Positions 19,704 through 32,337 are shown, counted from the stretch's first letter. The stretch: 64,000 nt of DNA from CAVVDY01 sp963819645 (GCA_963819645.1 CAWFWZ010000003.1:253580-317579), one strand, 5' to 3'. Made by a program: numbers and translations. Notes: a model not told the origin generated them from the letters alone.

Positions 19704-19936
19704 TCCTCGTCATCGAAGCGGTTGCGCATCTCCAGCAGAAGCTCGTCATGTTTTGCGCTCCCGGCAGTCGCAAAGGCCTCGCGCCATCCTTCACGCGGCT
19801 TTCGCCGGGCAGAGATAACCAACCTGTCACGCTCGACCCGCAGGTCGACCGTATCGCCCAGCCCACATTGCTCGATCACTGGTTTGGGGATGCGTATACC
19901 TCGCGAATTGCCTATGCGAATCAGCTCTGTCCTCAT
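19691..19936 (-). CDS. mazE: AbrB/MazE-type antitoxin
   Basis: About 82 residues from ATG 19936: MRTELIRIGNSRGIRIPKPV, a SpoVT/AbrB swapped-hairpin DNA-binding domain, followed by an acidic C-terminal tail (LLLEMRNRFDDEEWHW) of the sort that wraps and blocks MazF. A longer in-frame start at 19966 adds residues that do not belong to the domain. Members usually repress their own promoter; the 19937-20097 gap shared with queD would hold it. Confidence 0.88.
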   Translation of the reverse strand: MRTELIRIGNSRGIRIPKPVIEQCGLGDTVDLRVERDRLVISARRKPREGWREAFATAGSAKHDELLLEMRNRFDDEEWHW

Positions 19937-20097
19937 AGTAATTACATTGTATCTACTCGACCTCACCGCAGCAAGGGTCTACCCTAACCACAGCAGCGTG
20001 GCTCTGGAATCTGCGTGGGATACACTACCGTCAGGAAAACGCGATAAAATTAACAATTGGGCCTGCCCCGCCGATTTGCGGTTGCCGGCCGGAGAGC

Positions 20098-20475
20098 ATG
20101 TACGAAGTCACTGTTGAAGACACTTTTTCTTCCGGACATTACCTGCGCAATTACAAGGGCAAGTGCGAGCGTCCGCACGGCCACAATTATCGCGTACGGG
20201 TGACCCTGAGCGGCCAAGAACTCGATCACGCCGGGCTGCTGCTCGATTTCAAGGACCTGAAGGAAGTCCTGCGGCCGGTCATCAATTACCTTGACCACCA
20301 GATGATGAACGAGTTGGAGCCGTTCACCGTCATAAATCCGTCGGCCGAGAACATTGCCAAGTATTTTTACGACCAAACGAACGCGCACCTGAGCGGCGTC
20401 ACCAGCGGCCGCGTGCGCGTGAAGGACGTCACCATCTGGGAGACTGACACGACCACCGCCCGCTACAGCGAATAA
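20098..20475 (+). CDS. queD: 6-pyruvoyl-tetrahydropterin synthase / 6-carboxytetrahydropterin synthase (QueD-like)
   Basis: 125 residues with the zinc-binding His set (SSGHYL, then HGHNY) and the catalytic Cys in KCERPHGH, all four residues present. QueD makes 6-carboxy-tetrahydropterin for queuosine and 7-deazaguanine synthesis; related PTPS enzymes act in biopterin synthesis. The single short domain and the C-x3-HGH spacing fit QueD best, but no other queuosine gene is nearby. Start ATG 20098. Confidence 0.87.
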   Translation: MYEVTVEDTFSSGHYLRNYKGKCERPHGHNYRVRVTLSGQELDHAGLLLDFKDLKEVLRPVINYLDHQMMNELEPFTVINPSAENIAKYFYDQTNAHLSGVTSGRVRVKDVTIWETDTTTARYSE

Positions 20476-20547
20476 TCGCAGCTTTCCCGCTCACGGCGCG
20501 TCCATATTAATACGAGAATTTCCTGATCCGCACTGAGGTGCATTGAA

Positions 20548-21982
<1,435 letters not shown>

Positions 21983-22102
21983 TGCGAAACGGCGTGGCAG
22001 TGGTGTTTTGAAGGGGCACGCCTGGCGTGCCGTTAGGATGCGCTGCATGCCAGCGTCCTTCGTCATGTTCTGGCGCGCAGTTGATGCAGCACAGCTGGCC
22101 CT

Positions 22103-23179
22103 TTAGATCGCAGATCTCTCCCGCGTTCTTTGCTTCACCGCTTCCGCCAGCTCTCCCAGCAACCCGTACGTCTCGTCCCATCCGATGCACGCGTCAGTGA
22201 TGCTCTGCCCGTACACCAGCGGCGATCCGTTCTCTAGCTTCTGTGCGCCGGCTACCAGATTGCTTTCCAACATCACGCCGAGAATGCTGCCATCGCCTTG
22301 ACGAATCTGCCCTGCCACATCGCGACAAACTCCTCCCTGCTGCTTGTAGTCTTTATGACTGTTGGCGTGGCTGCAATCGATCATGACTCGTGCCTGCAAC
22401 CCAGCCTGCTGCAACTGCTCGGTTACGTTGGCCACCGACGCAGCGTCATAGTTGACGGATTTCCTGCCTCCGCGCAGGATCACATGACAATCAGGATTTC
22501 CCGTAGTAACAAAGATGGCAGACTGTCCGCTTTTGGTGTGTCCAAGAAATGTATGCGGATGCGCGGCCGACAGCACAGCCTCGATCGCGATCTGAACGTC
22601 GCCCGAAGTCGCGTTCTTGAATCCGACCGGACATGACAGTCCGGAAACCAGTTGACGGTGTACCTGGCTCTCGGTGGTACGCGCCCCGATCGCTCCCCAG
22701 CTCACCAGCGAAACCAGATACTGCGGCGTCATCACGTCGAGGAACTCGGTCCCGGCGGGCACGCCCATTTCGGCGAGGTCAAGCAAAAGGTGCCGCGCGA
22801 GCCGTAATCCGTCATTAATTTTGTAGGACTGGTCGAGATGCGGATCGTTGATCAGCCCTTTCCATCCCACGGTCGTACGCGGCTTCTCGAAGTAGACCCG
22901 CATTACCAATAACAACTCGCGCGCAAACTCGGGCGCAACGTCTCTCAGCCGCTCGGCATATTCGCGGGCAGCCTGAGTGTCGTGAATAGAACAGGGTCCC
23001 ACCACCACCAGCAGTCGCGAGTCGCGCCCGGCGAGAATGTCGCAAATGGCAGTGCGCGCGTCGTGAACCGTAGCAGCAGCCTTCTCGGTTACAGGGAGTT
23101 CCTCCTCCAGGAAAACCGGCGGCAGCACAACTCTCGTCCACTTAATGCGAAGGTCGTCGGTGCGGTAAAGCGTCATCAA
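22103..23179 (-). CDS. aroG: 3-deoxy-7-phosphoheptulonate (DAHP) synthase, type I
   Basis: First enzyme of the shikimate pathway: phosphoenolpyruvate plus erythrose-4-phosphate. 358 residues, the usual AroG/F/H length, with VVVGPCSIHD, KPRTTVGWKGLINDP, GHTKSGQSAIF, RGGRKSVNYD and CSHANSHKDY, which carry the substrate and metal ligands. Which amino acid inhibits it cannot be decided by eye. Start ATG 23179; an ATG one codon later is possible. Convergent with hslU, 120 bases apart. Confidence 0.93.
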   Translation of the reverse strand: MMTLYRTDDLRIKWTRVVLPPVFLEEELPVTEKAAATVHDARTAICDILAGRDSRLLVVVGPCSIHDTQAAREYAERLRDVAPEFARELLLVMRVYFEKPRTTVGWKGLINDPHLDQSYKINDGLRLARHLLLDLAEMGVPAGTEFLDVMTPQYLVSLVSWGAIGARTTESQVHRQLVSGLSCPVGFKNATSGDVQIAIEAVLSAAHPHTFLGHTKSGQSAIFVTTGNPDCHVILRGGRKSVNYDAASVANVTEQLQQAGLQARVMIDCSHANSHKDYKQQGGVCRDVAGQIRQGDGSILGVMLESNLVAGAQKLENGSPLVYGQSITDACIGWDETYGLLGELAEAVKQRTRERSAI

Positions 23180-23427
23180 TCAAGAATAGCGAACTCACGA
23201 TGCGCTTCCAAACAGCGGAGGTGCTGCGGCCGTAAGCTCTCTCCTTGTCATCCCGAGGCCAGACGAGGGACCCGCAGTTGTGTTGCTGGCGAACAAATGC
23301 GTCTGGAGGGATGATCCACAACGACGCAGAACTCAAGTCTTCCGCTCGGGAAACAAGAGCAGATCCCTCACTTCGTTCGTGATGACAAAGCCAAAAGTTC
23401 GTCATCACAAAAACAGAACTGTTCGCG
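23180..23427. repeat. Intergenic region with two inverted GTCATCCCGAG-type dispersed repeats
   Basis: Upstream of DAHP synthase and downstream of the DUF481 gene. One copy starts near 23246 (TGTCATCCCGAGGCC..GAGGGACC), and an opposite-strand copy lies near 23352-23390 (AGATCCCTCACTTCG..GTGATGACAAA). Facing copies could form one large imperfect hairpin. No coding sequence seen. Confidence 0.5.
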
Positions 23428-24484
23428 TTACCGATTGCCGAATGTCCAGCCGAGCCCCGTGCTGGTGCCATAGTCGCTGCCGGAAAATGTCGGCGGAGGC
23501 TGATTGTCCCAGTTGCCGTAGAACGAGACGTTCCAGGTGAAGTTGCTCCAGAATTTTATCCAGTAGGTGGCATTCAGAGCGGTATAGACGCGCCCTGGCG
23601 TATTGAAAGCTGGGACCACTGTGGTGGCAATTGTGAGGTTAGTTTTGTTGAACCGGAAGAGCTCTGCGGATGCACCAACCAGACCGGCTAATGTGTTCCG
23701 TCCGGCCTGATCGATTACAGTCTGGTTGTACCGAGTGTTCTGGTAGGCGATGCCACCATAGACAGCGATGCGAGCACGATTCGTGTTCTTAACGTAACGT
23801 CCAATGCCGCCGCCGATGCTGGACTGCAGCGCGATGTCCTGCTCGGTGCTTTGCAGCAGCGAGCCCACGCCGGTGTAGAACCAGTTATTCCAACGCATGA
23901 GATGGCGATAGTAGGCTGTCCCGTCATTACGGGTCGAGGTGGACGGCCCCGGTATTTCCCGTAAGCGATGAAGTGAAGCCTGCGCCGGCGGACCAGCGTT
24001 CCCGAGGATAGATAATGTTCGAACTGAGGGAGTACTGAGTAGAGCTGTTGGCCTTCGAGAAGATAAGGCCCGAGTCAATTTCTCCGTTGAACCGGCGCCA
24101 GAAGTTGGTGTCTGTCTGGTCGATCTGTACAACATCTCTGCGCCGCACCTCGGTTGTGTGGTCCTGATCCTCTACCACTTGAATGAAGATGGGACGCGCC
24201 TCTTCTGTCTCTGCCGTCGAAAGAGTTCCGATGTACGAATTGCCCGGTCCCGTCTTCACCAGGAACAGTTGCTTGCTTTCAATATGGTGCACCTTGAGCC
24301 AATTCACCTCGGTCGTGCCCTTGATGTAATCGAAGCTGACATAGAGCACGCCGGCATCGAGCCCCTTGATTTCGCAAGTGAGGCGGTCGCCGTTGTTCAT
24401 GACCAGCACGTCCGATTTTTCCCGCGCAAGTACAGGCATAGTGATCAACAATGCGCAGAACACCACCGAGGCAGCAATCTTCAT
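23428..24484 (-). CDS. DUF481 (YdiY-like) outer-membrane protein (one frameshift)
   Basis: Signal peptide MKIAASVVFCALLITMPVLA, then a small N-terminal domain (VLVMNNGDRLTCEIKGLDAG) and a beta-rich DUF481 domain expected to form an outer-membrane barrel. The frame changes near 23930; the second part runs from TAYYRHLMRWNNWFYTGVG through alternating aromatic strands (RIAVYGGIAYQNTRYNQTVI) to GWTFGNR. Such endings are typical of barrel proteins, although the last residue here is Arg rather than Phe. Reconstructed length about 350. Function of the family is not established. Confidence 0.82.
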
Positions 24485-24934
24485 AGCGCTTCCTATTTAA
24501 ACAGGCAGTTTGTGGAATTGCCCGGTGAATTCGGATAGAGGAGCGGCCCTCTGTCTGACGTCGGCAGAGAGAATTCCCATATCCCACTTTAGTTGCATGC
24601 GCCCATTCTCTCGGTAGTTTAACCGGAGTTACTAGGAGTTCTGCGGGTTGGCGCGACTCCATGGAGCGCTTATAGTTGGCGGTGATTCGCCGCAGAATCG
24701 TAACTTGGAGAGTGTAAGATGGGGTGTACCCGAGTACTCACAATTGCAGTGTTGCCGTTTGATGACGTGCGCCTCAGCGTCAGTGCAGAGTGCGAAGAGT
24801 GACGTGGAGTGAGATAAATCCACGAGCTTTTTGTCCACGAGATCCAGGCCTGTGTTCCGGGATGCCCACCCCGAATTAGCTACGAGCCAATGAATTTTTT
24901 CTACAACATCGATTTTCAAGTCAGGAGAGGAAGT
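24485..24934. promoter_or_regulatory. Long divergent intergenic region with a hairpin/T-run upstream of the OmpA-like gene
   Basis: 450 bases shared by the divergent DUF481 and OmpA-like genes. At 24803-24824 CGTGGA pairs with TCCACG across ten bases, followed by AGCTTTTTG. The shape is that of a weak terminator or attenuator on the + strand, about 100 bases before the OmpA-like start. A good ribosome site AGGAGAGG lies at 24923-24930. No other gene seen. Confidence 0.4.
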
Positions 24935-25870
24935 ATGACAAAGACCCAAACATGTAAAGCTGCATTCGCAGCCCTAGCCATAATCGTCCTTGCGAGCTTC
25001 AGCACCGTTGCCTTTGCCGGCGACAAGGTGAAGGTTGAAGGCATCATCAAGGGCCGCGTCGGGCCTGAAGTAATTCTACAAACTTCGGATCAGCCGAGAC
25101 TCGTGGTACTACTCACCGACTCGACCCAGGTGCAGCAGGTGCAGGGCGCACTCAAGGCTCGCCGGAAAGAGATGTCCATGGCGGCGCTGATTCCTGGCCT
25201 CGCGATCAAGGCCGAGGGAAACTACAACGAGAAGAACCAGCTGGTGGCGACTTCCATTCTGTTCAAGGGAGACGATCTTGAGCAGGCCCAGGCAATTCAG
25301 GCGGGTGTGCATGAGACCCAGCAGCAAGCCGCTGCGAATGAGGCTGCGCTGGCTGCCCAGAACGCCGCTTTGAAGGAGCAGCAGGCTGCCATCGACAAGC
25401 AGCAGCAGGAGATCGCCGCCAGCAAAGCCAAGATCGCCGCCAACAGCGCCCGCTTTGGCCAGCTTGACGACTACTACATCCTCGATGAAGTGACCGTGTA
25501 CTTTGCTAACGGCCAGATTAAGGTCGATCCCCAGTACAACGCTCCCCTGCTGGCACTGGTGCAAAAGGCCATGACCTACAACGGCTACACCATCCAGGTA
25601 AAAGGCTACGCCTCCTCCGTGGGGAGCGCCACGCTGAATCAGAAGCTGAGCGAAGACCGCGCCAACAATGTCACCAATATCCTGTTGCAGCAGGGGCACG
25701 TTCCTTTGACCAACATGCTGGCACCGGGAGCCATGGGCGAAGCCCACCAGGTCGGTAACGATAACACCGCCGAAGGGCAGGCTGAGAACCGTCGCGTGGT
25801 GGTGCGCGCATTACTCAACAAGGGCATCGCAGGCACCGACTTGTCGCTGCCCTCAACGACGACGAAGTAA
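24935..25870 (+). CDS. OmpA-family envelope protein with Gln/Ala-rich coiled coil
   Basis: ATG 24935 is chosen over 24890 because AGGAGAGG precedes it and it opens directly into a signal peptide (AAFAALAIIVLASFSTVAFA). A small beta domain follows (KVEGIIKGRVGPEVILQTSD), then a Gln/Ala/Lys-rich coiled coil near residues 125-175, and a C-terminal OmpA/MotB peptidoglycan-binding domain with the pattern YTIQVKGYASSVGS..LNQKLSEDRANNV..ENRRVVV. It probably links the outer membrane or periplasm to the cell wall. 311 residues, intact. Confidence 0.88.
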   Translation: MTKTQTCKAAFAALAIIVLASFSTVAFAGDKVKVEGIIKGRVGPEVILQTSDQPRLVVLLTDSTQVQQVQGALKARRKEMSMAALIPGLAIKAEGNYNEKNQLVATSILFKGDDLEQAQAIQAGVHETQQQAAANEAALAAQNAALKEQQAAIDKQQQEIAASKAKIAANSARFGQLDDYYILDEVTVYFANGQIKVDPQYNAPLLALVQKAMTYNGYTIQVKGYASSVGSATLNQKLSEDRANNVTNILLQQGHVPLTNMLAPGAMGEAHQVGNDNTAEGQAENRRVVVRALLNKGIAGTDLSLPSTTTK

Positions 25871-26003
25871 CCGTCTCGTCAACTGACAGGAAACGCTGGG
25901 ACAGCAGCAGTGCTGTCCCAGTACTATTAACCGGGGCGAGCGGCGGCCATTCCCGTTCGACGTTGCTAGCTCGCACCAGCAACCGCTGAAAGGTTTGGCG
26001 TTT

Positions 26004-28212
26004 ATGATCCGCTCGCTGCGAACGATTGCTTTCCTCTCTCTCATCGCCCTCATTTCGGTATTCGCTCTCGCGCAGAATGCGCCGACTCCCGGAAATCGTC
26101 CCAAGGTCGGCTTGGTGTTCGAGGGAGGTGGTGCGCTTGGACTGGCGCACATCGGTGTAATCCAATATCTGGAAGAGCACCATATCCCGATAAGCTACAT
26201 CGCGGGTACCAGCATGGGCGGCCTGGTGGGCGGCGTCTACGCTACCGGTCGCAATGCGGCCGAGGTGCGCGACGTGGTGAAGGCGATCAACTGGAACCAG
26301 GTCATCGCCGGGCAGACACCCTTATAGCGACCTATCCTATCGGCGAAAAGAAGACGCGACGGAGTATCCCAGTACGCTGGAGTTTGGTGTGCACAAGGGA
26401 TTGCAGTTTCCCTCCGGCTTTAATGCCGGCCAGCAGGTAGATCTGATTCTCGACCACATTGCGTTGCCGTATTCGGGAATAAAAAGCTTTAACGATTTGC
26501 CCATTCCGTTCGCCTGTGTGGCCACCGACCTGGTGGAGGGGAAGGAGCACGTCTTTCGCAGCGGACCACTGGAGCTGGCCCTGCGCTCGACCATGTCGCT
26601 GCCCGGCATCTTCTCGCCGGTGCACTCTGACGGCCACATCTACGTGGATGGCGGGCTTATGAACAACTTCCCCGTCAGTGTCGCCAAAGCGATGGGGGCT
26701 GACACGGTTCTCGGAATTTATCTGGAAACCGAACCACTGAAACCCGACGCGACGCTCTCCAGCTTTGGAGTGTTGGGTCAGTCGATTTCGGTGATGATCG
26801 CCGCCAACGAACGCACGGCCCTCAAAGATGCCGACATATTGGTCAAGGTGCCGCTGCTCAAATACACCTCGATGAGCTATGACGACGCGGATGCGATTAT
26901 CAAGGCTGGTTACGATGCTGCCGCAAGCCATGCCGACCAGCTTGCTCCTCTGTCGGTCGATGAAGCGTCATGGAGGAAGTACCTCGACGAGCGTGATGCG
27001 CGACGGATACGAGCAACCGCGGTGCCGCAGTTTGTGCAGGTCGCCGGTGTCGACCCGCAAATTGGCAAGTCGATGGCCACGGAGATGAACGGCTTCATTG
27101 GAAAGCCAATTGACATCGCAAGCCTGGATCAGCAGATTTTGCGCTTCAACGGCCAGGGCGCTTTTTCCAGCCTGAACTACTCGGTCATACAAAAAGACGG
27201 CCAACCCGGACTCCAGGTCGATGCCCAGGTCAAGCCCTACTCGCCGCCAATCGTGCGTCCGCTCATCCTGATCAACGGATCCGACTACAACGAAGTTTTC
27301 TTCAGCATGGGTGCTCGGGCCACATTTAATAACTTCGGTGGATATCGCCGGGAGTTGCGTGCCGATGTGACAGTGGGTTCGCAATACCAAATCTACGCCG
27401 AGTATTACCGGCCCTTTGATGCCCTGAGCCGATGGTTTGTAGCTCCCAGAGTTGACCTGAACAGCTACCAATATCCGCTCTACAACGGCAACACGCTGCT
27501 CTCTATCTACAGAGACCGCCAGGCGCTGGGCGGCCTTGACTTCGGATACGCGTTTGGCCGTACTGGCGAATTGCGACTCGGCTATGAAGGTGGCTACGAG
27601 CGGCTCTCGCCTCAGGTTGGCAATAGCGGGGAGCTACCAACGGTATCCGGGGGAACTGGAGATATCAGGCTTCAGTACACCTTCACCACAACGGACGAGC
27701 CTATCGTTCCGCGTAAGGGCGAGACCGTCAAATTCTATACCAAGTACTACAACGCGAATCCAGGGGCTCCCGAGGCATTCCCCGTCTCCGAACTGGGCAT
27801 TCAAAACTTCTTCCAAATTAGTAAGCCTTCGACCGTTTTTCTGAACGCGTATGGCGGAACCAGCTATGGCTACAAAACCGGAATTCCAGCGTTCAACTTA
27901 GGCGGACCTACCCGGTGGGCGGCATATGGCGAGAACGAACTGCTGACCAACCAATACTTCCTCTTCCAGACCGGCTATATCAGAACGTTGAAACAGCTGC
28001 CTCCGCTGCTGGGCAGCACCATCGATTTCATCGGCGAATTTGAAGTTGGAAAGACCTACCAGCTTCCCAATGGTCCTAAGCCGCCTTATCTACCAGGCGA
28101 CGTAGTGGCAGGCGTGATTGTGAACACCTTATTCGGACCGGTGGAAATAGGAGGCGCCGTCGGCAACTATGGACACGCCAAGGTCTTCTTCCAGGTAGGC
28201 AGGGTTTTCTGA
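26004..28212 (+). CDS. Patatin-like phospholipase fused to POTRA and outer-membrane barrel (PlpD/type Vd-like; one frameshift)
   Basis: After a signal peptide, the patatin domain shows GLVFEGGGALGLAHIGVIQY (oxyanion loop), nucleophile elbow GTSMGG near 26210 and the catalytic Asp in VDGGLMNNFPV near 26647. A POTRA-like segment follows (FVQVAGVDPQIGKSMATEMN), then a C-terminal region of alternating strands ending GHAKVFFQVGRVF, with the terminal Phe typical of barrels. This order matches the type Vd autotransporter PlpD. The frame changes near 26325. Reconstructed about 735 residues from ATG 26004. It likely exposes or secretes a lipase. Confidence 0.87.
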
Positions 28213-28263
28213 CATACGAGGGCCGTGGCAATGACCGCGGTCCCAGGGTAGAAAGGTTTTTCG

Positions 28264-30693
28264 ATGCAACGACGAGTGACTACTTCATCCTGCGCAGCTG
28301 TACTTGTTGCGTTCTGCGCCTGCATTTTTGTCGGCACGTTGAGTGGCGCACAAACGCTTCCTAACGCGCCCAGTACGCAGAAGGCAAAGACCCAGACAGC
28401 CAAAGCTTCGGAAGGCACATGGCCTCGTACCTTCACCAGTGGCTCCGACAAGTTCCTGGTCTACCAGCCGCAGGTGGATAAGTGGGAAGGCAACCACATC
28501 AATCTCTATTCTGCTGTCGAGATGACGAAAGAGAAGGGTGCCAATCCGACTTATGGCGTGGTGTGGTTCTCCGCTCGCACCGAGGTGGATAAGATCAATC
28601 GGCTGGTGACGCTCGACAACATCGAGCTCACGAAAGTGAAATTCCCACTTGCTCCCGCAAACGAGCCCGTCCTCACCGCGCTCCTTCAGACAAAGCTGCC
28701 GGGTGCGACCAAGACAATATCGCTCGATCGACTCCAGGCATCGCTTGAGGCTGACGATGAAGTGGCCAAAGGCGTCGAGGTCAAGAACGATCCACCCAAG
28801 ATCATTTTCTCGACCACAGAGTCGGTGCTCGTGCTTGATCGACGGGCCTGCGCAATTGCGCGAGATCCAGGGAACCAAGCTCCAGCGCGTCATCAATACC
28901 CGCGCCGTTCTGCTGTTTGAAAACGACAAGAAGACGTATTACCTTCGGGTGTCTGACTGGTGGCTGCAGGTCAAAGACGCTCGAAGGTCCTTGGACCTAC
29001 GCCAAGAAGCTGCCCGACGACATGAAGAAGGCTGAGGAATACATCGTCAACCAGACCGGTGGCGCAGACCCTGCAAACCGCAGCGGCAGCCCAGCAGCGT
29101 CCGCGCAAGTCTTCTGAAAGCCAGCAACCGGCGCCGCCGCAGCCTTCGCTGAAAGAAGCAGGGGAAGAACGCGAAGATTCCGAACGTGTATGTTGCCTTT
29201 GGCCCGACCGAACTGATCGAGACGCGAGGCGAGCCCGTCTACAAGCCGATTCCCGGTACCGGGCTGGAGTACGTCGAGAATACGAATGGTGACATCTTCC
29301 GCCTCAACGGTGAGTACTACGTTCTGATCTCCGGCCGCTGGTTCAAGGGCGCGTCGCTCGATGGACCATGGACGTTCGTAGCAGATCCGACATGCCGCCT
29401 GACTTTGCGAAGATCCCGGTCGACAGCCCGAAGGCCACGGTTCTCGCTTCCGTGCCGGGGACGCCGCAGGCGCAGGAAGGGCTGATCGCGAACTCGATTC
29501 CGCAGACCGCGACCATTACCCGCTCCGAAGCCAAGCTGACCGTGGTACTATGACGGCGAGGCGACCTTCGTTCCCATCGAAGGCACCTCGATGTCCTACG
29601 CCAAGAACACCATCGGTGCCGGTGATCAAGGTATCTGACAACAACTACTACTGTGTCGAAGGCCGGCGTGTGGTTCAAAGCGCCGAGCGCCGCAGGGACC
29701 ATGGAACGTTGCCGATACCGTGCCGCCGGAGATCTACACCATTCCGCCCAGCTCACCGATCTACTACGTCACCTACGTAAAGGTTTACGAACTCGACGCC
29801 TGACGTCGTCTACGTCGGCTACACGCCCGGCTATTACGGCACGGTTGTTTCGGCCAGCACGACGACGGTGGTCTACGGCACGGGATGGTATTACGCGCCT
29901 TACATCAGTCCCACAGTGTGGTATGGCTGGCCGTACACCTACGGCGTTGGCGCCGGATTCACCTGGACGACGACCACCGGCTGGAGCTTCGGCTTCGGTT
30001 ACGGCTACGCTTACTATCCCTGGTATTACCCGTGGTGGGGACCGATGGGCTATTACGGATACGGCTGGTATCCCTACTACGGATGGGGAGCGTGGGGCGG
30101 CGCCGCGGTCGCCAACGTCTACGGCGTGTGGGGCAACACCGCCTACTCCCGCACCGGAGCGGCCTGGGCCAATCCCTACACCGGCAACTACGGCGCGGCT
30201 ACTCGCGGCTCGTACTACAACACGCAGACCGGCCGCTCGCACGGTTGCCGGACGCGGCACCAACACGAACATCTACACCGGCAACACGGCCGGATATCGC
30301 GGAGCCGCGACCTACAATCCCAACACCGGTATCGTCGCCGGCGGCGGAGCGGGTTATGCCGGCAACATCTACAGCGGCCAGGGCACGGCCGGACGCGGCG
30401 GCTTCGCCTACAACACCAACACCAACGCGGGCGTCGCCGCCGGCAAGAACAATGTCTACGCCGGGCAAAGATGGCACTGTCTACCGCTACAATCGGCAAT
30501 TCCGGCGATTGGTCGTAGCAATAGCGGCAGCGGGTGGCAATCCGCGAGCAAGCCAGACGCCAACCTCCAACGCCAGCAGCAGATGCGTACCCAAGGCGCG
30601 CAGCGAAGTCAGACCTTCAACTCGGGCAGCTACGGCGGTGCGAGAAGGGGCGGCGGCGGCGCAGAATGGGAGGGCGGTGGCCGCCGGCGCTAG
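28264..30693 (+). CDS. Large secreted protein with Trp-GPW repeats and a Tyr/Gly/Trp-rich region (many frameshifts)
   Basis: A signal peptide (VLVAFCACIFVGTLSGAQ) precedes an N-terminal domain (FLVYQPQVDKWEGNHINLYS). Following the frames, three related units appear: YYLRVSDWWLQV with EGPWTYAKKLP (near 28935-29020), YYVLISGRWFKG with DGPWTFV (near 29318-29380), and YYCVEG..VWFKAPS with GPWNVADTVPP (near 29650-29725). Then comes a region dense in Tyr, Trp and Gly (GYGYAYYPWYYPWWGPMGYY, near 29999) and a Gly/Asn/Thr repeat tail (NTNTNAGVAAGKNN). Frame changes occur near 28845, 28985, 29070, 29165, 29385, 29550, 29615, 29690, 29795, 30235 and 30470. Similar acidobacterial proteins exist without known function. 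The many breaks could include real decay. Confidence 0.65.
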
Positions 30694-30829
30694 TAGATGA
30701 CGGCTGATCTCACGGCTGCGAGGGTCGCTGGCACCTTGGAGTTAGGGTCGTCGAAGTTGGTGCTGCACCCTGAAAAGCAATACATTAGTACGAGCGGAGC
30801 CACTCCTTCTTGCCCGCAGGGAGCACGAC

Positions 30830-32326
30830 ATGCCCGTCTGGCCGCAGTATCCCACACTGTATGAGATCAATACGTGGGTATGGCTTGCCGAGCTGGCCGT
30901 CAAGACGCGAACGTCCATCGACCTGAGTTCCGTACCCTCCACCGAATGGGACGCGATCGCTGCCCTTGGCTTCGACGCAGTTTGGTTGATGGGCGTATGG
31001 GAACGAAGTCCCGCCGGTATCGCCATTGCCAATCAGAATCCTAATCTCCAGGCAGACTTCCGCAGGGCGCTTCCCGACTTTCGCGCCGAAGACAACGTTG
31101 GCTCGCCATACTGCGTGCGTCGCTATGTTGTAGATCAACATTTGGGCGGCCGGGAGGGTTTGAAGATCGCCCGTCAGGAGTTGGCGAAACGGGGTCTGCG
31201 TCTCGTTCTCGATTTCGTTCCCAACCACGTTGCCCCTGACCATCCCGTGGGTGAAGCAGCATCCCGACTATTTCATTCGAGGAAGTTCTGACGATCTGCG
31301 GAACGATCCGGCTTCCTACGTTGAGGTCGATGGAACAGTCTTCGCCTGCGGCAAGGACCCGTACTTTCCAGCATGGCCCGACGTGCTGCAACTCAATGCC
31401 TTTCAGTTGGAATTGCGAGAAGCCGTTATCGATACCCTCGCCGATATTGCCGACCAGTGCGACGGAGTGCGCTGCGACATGGCAATGCTCTTGTTGGACT
31501 CGGTGTTCGAGCGAACCTGGGGAAGTCGCGCCGGGAAGAAGTCAGCCGTCGGAATACTGGGACGACGTGATTTCGGCACTCAAGAAGATCAGTCCCAACT
31601 TCCTGTTCCTTGCCGAAGCCTACTGGGACATGGAGTGGGAGCTTCAGCAGAATGGTTTCGACTTTTGCTACGACAAGCGGCTGTACGATCGGCTGGAGCA
31701 TGACAATGCCGAGAGCGTTCGTCTGCATCTTTGCGCTGACCTCGCTTACCAGGAGAAGTTGCTGCGCTTCCTCGAAAACCACGACGAGCCGCGAGCAGCA
31801 GCAGCCTTTGATCCTGAGAAAGAACGTGCTGCGGCGGTTGTGACATCGACCTTGCCGGGCGCGAGAATGTTCCACGAGGGACAGTTCGAAGGCCGCAAGG
31901 TTCGCTTGCCGGTTTTCCTCGGCCGTCGTCCGCGAGGAGCCTGTCGATACTGGACTGCTGGAGTTCTACCGCACTTTGCTCGCGGCTATTAACAGTCCGG
32001 CGTTTCGCGATGGCAACTGGTGCTTGTGCGAGCGTGCAGGCTGGCCCGATAACCCCAGCTACAAAAACATCGTCGCCTGGAGCTGGGAAAGGAATGGCGA
32101 GCGATATCTTATCGTGGTGAACCTGAGCGACAGCCGGGCGCAGGCGATGATTCACGCGGGTTGGAATGATGTAAATGGTCACAACGTCATTCTCAGGGAC
32201 AACATATCCGGAACGAAATACGAGCGCTCGGGCGACGACCTCCAGTCCTGGGGACTCTATGTGGATCTAGCTCCCTGGGGCTACCACTTCCTTCAAACTT
32301 TCTTAGCCATCGCAGCGGAGCGGTAA
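30830..32326 (+). CDS. GH13 alpha-amylase-family glycoside hydrolase (three frameshifts)
   Basis: TIM-barrel enzyme acting on alpha-glucosidic bonds. It opens YPTLYEINTWVWLAEL and shows GFDAVWLMGVWERSPAG, LVLDFVPNHVAPDH (region I), DGVRCDMAMLL with the nucleophile Asp (region II), FLAEAYWDMEW with the acid/base Glu (region III) and FLENHDEPRAAA with the third Asp (region IV). Frame changes near 31245, 31530 and 31930. All catalytic residues are preserved. No signal peptide is visible, so it is probably cytoplasmic. The exact specificity is unclear. It sits 11 bases before the GH63-like gene. Confidence 0.88.
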
Positions 32327-32337
32327 AGGAGATTTCC

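Noticed and set aside
24485..24934. Riboswitch upstream of the OmpA-like gene
   Set aside because: Only a simple hairpin with a T-run is visible; no known aptamer signature was recognised.
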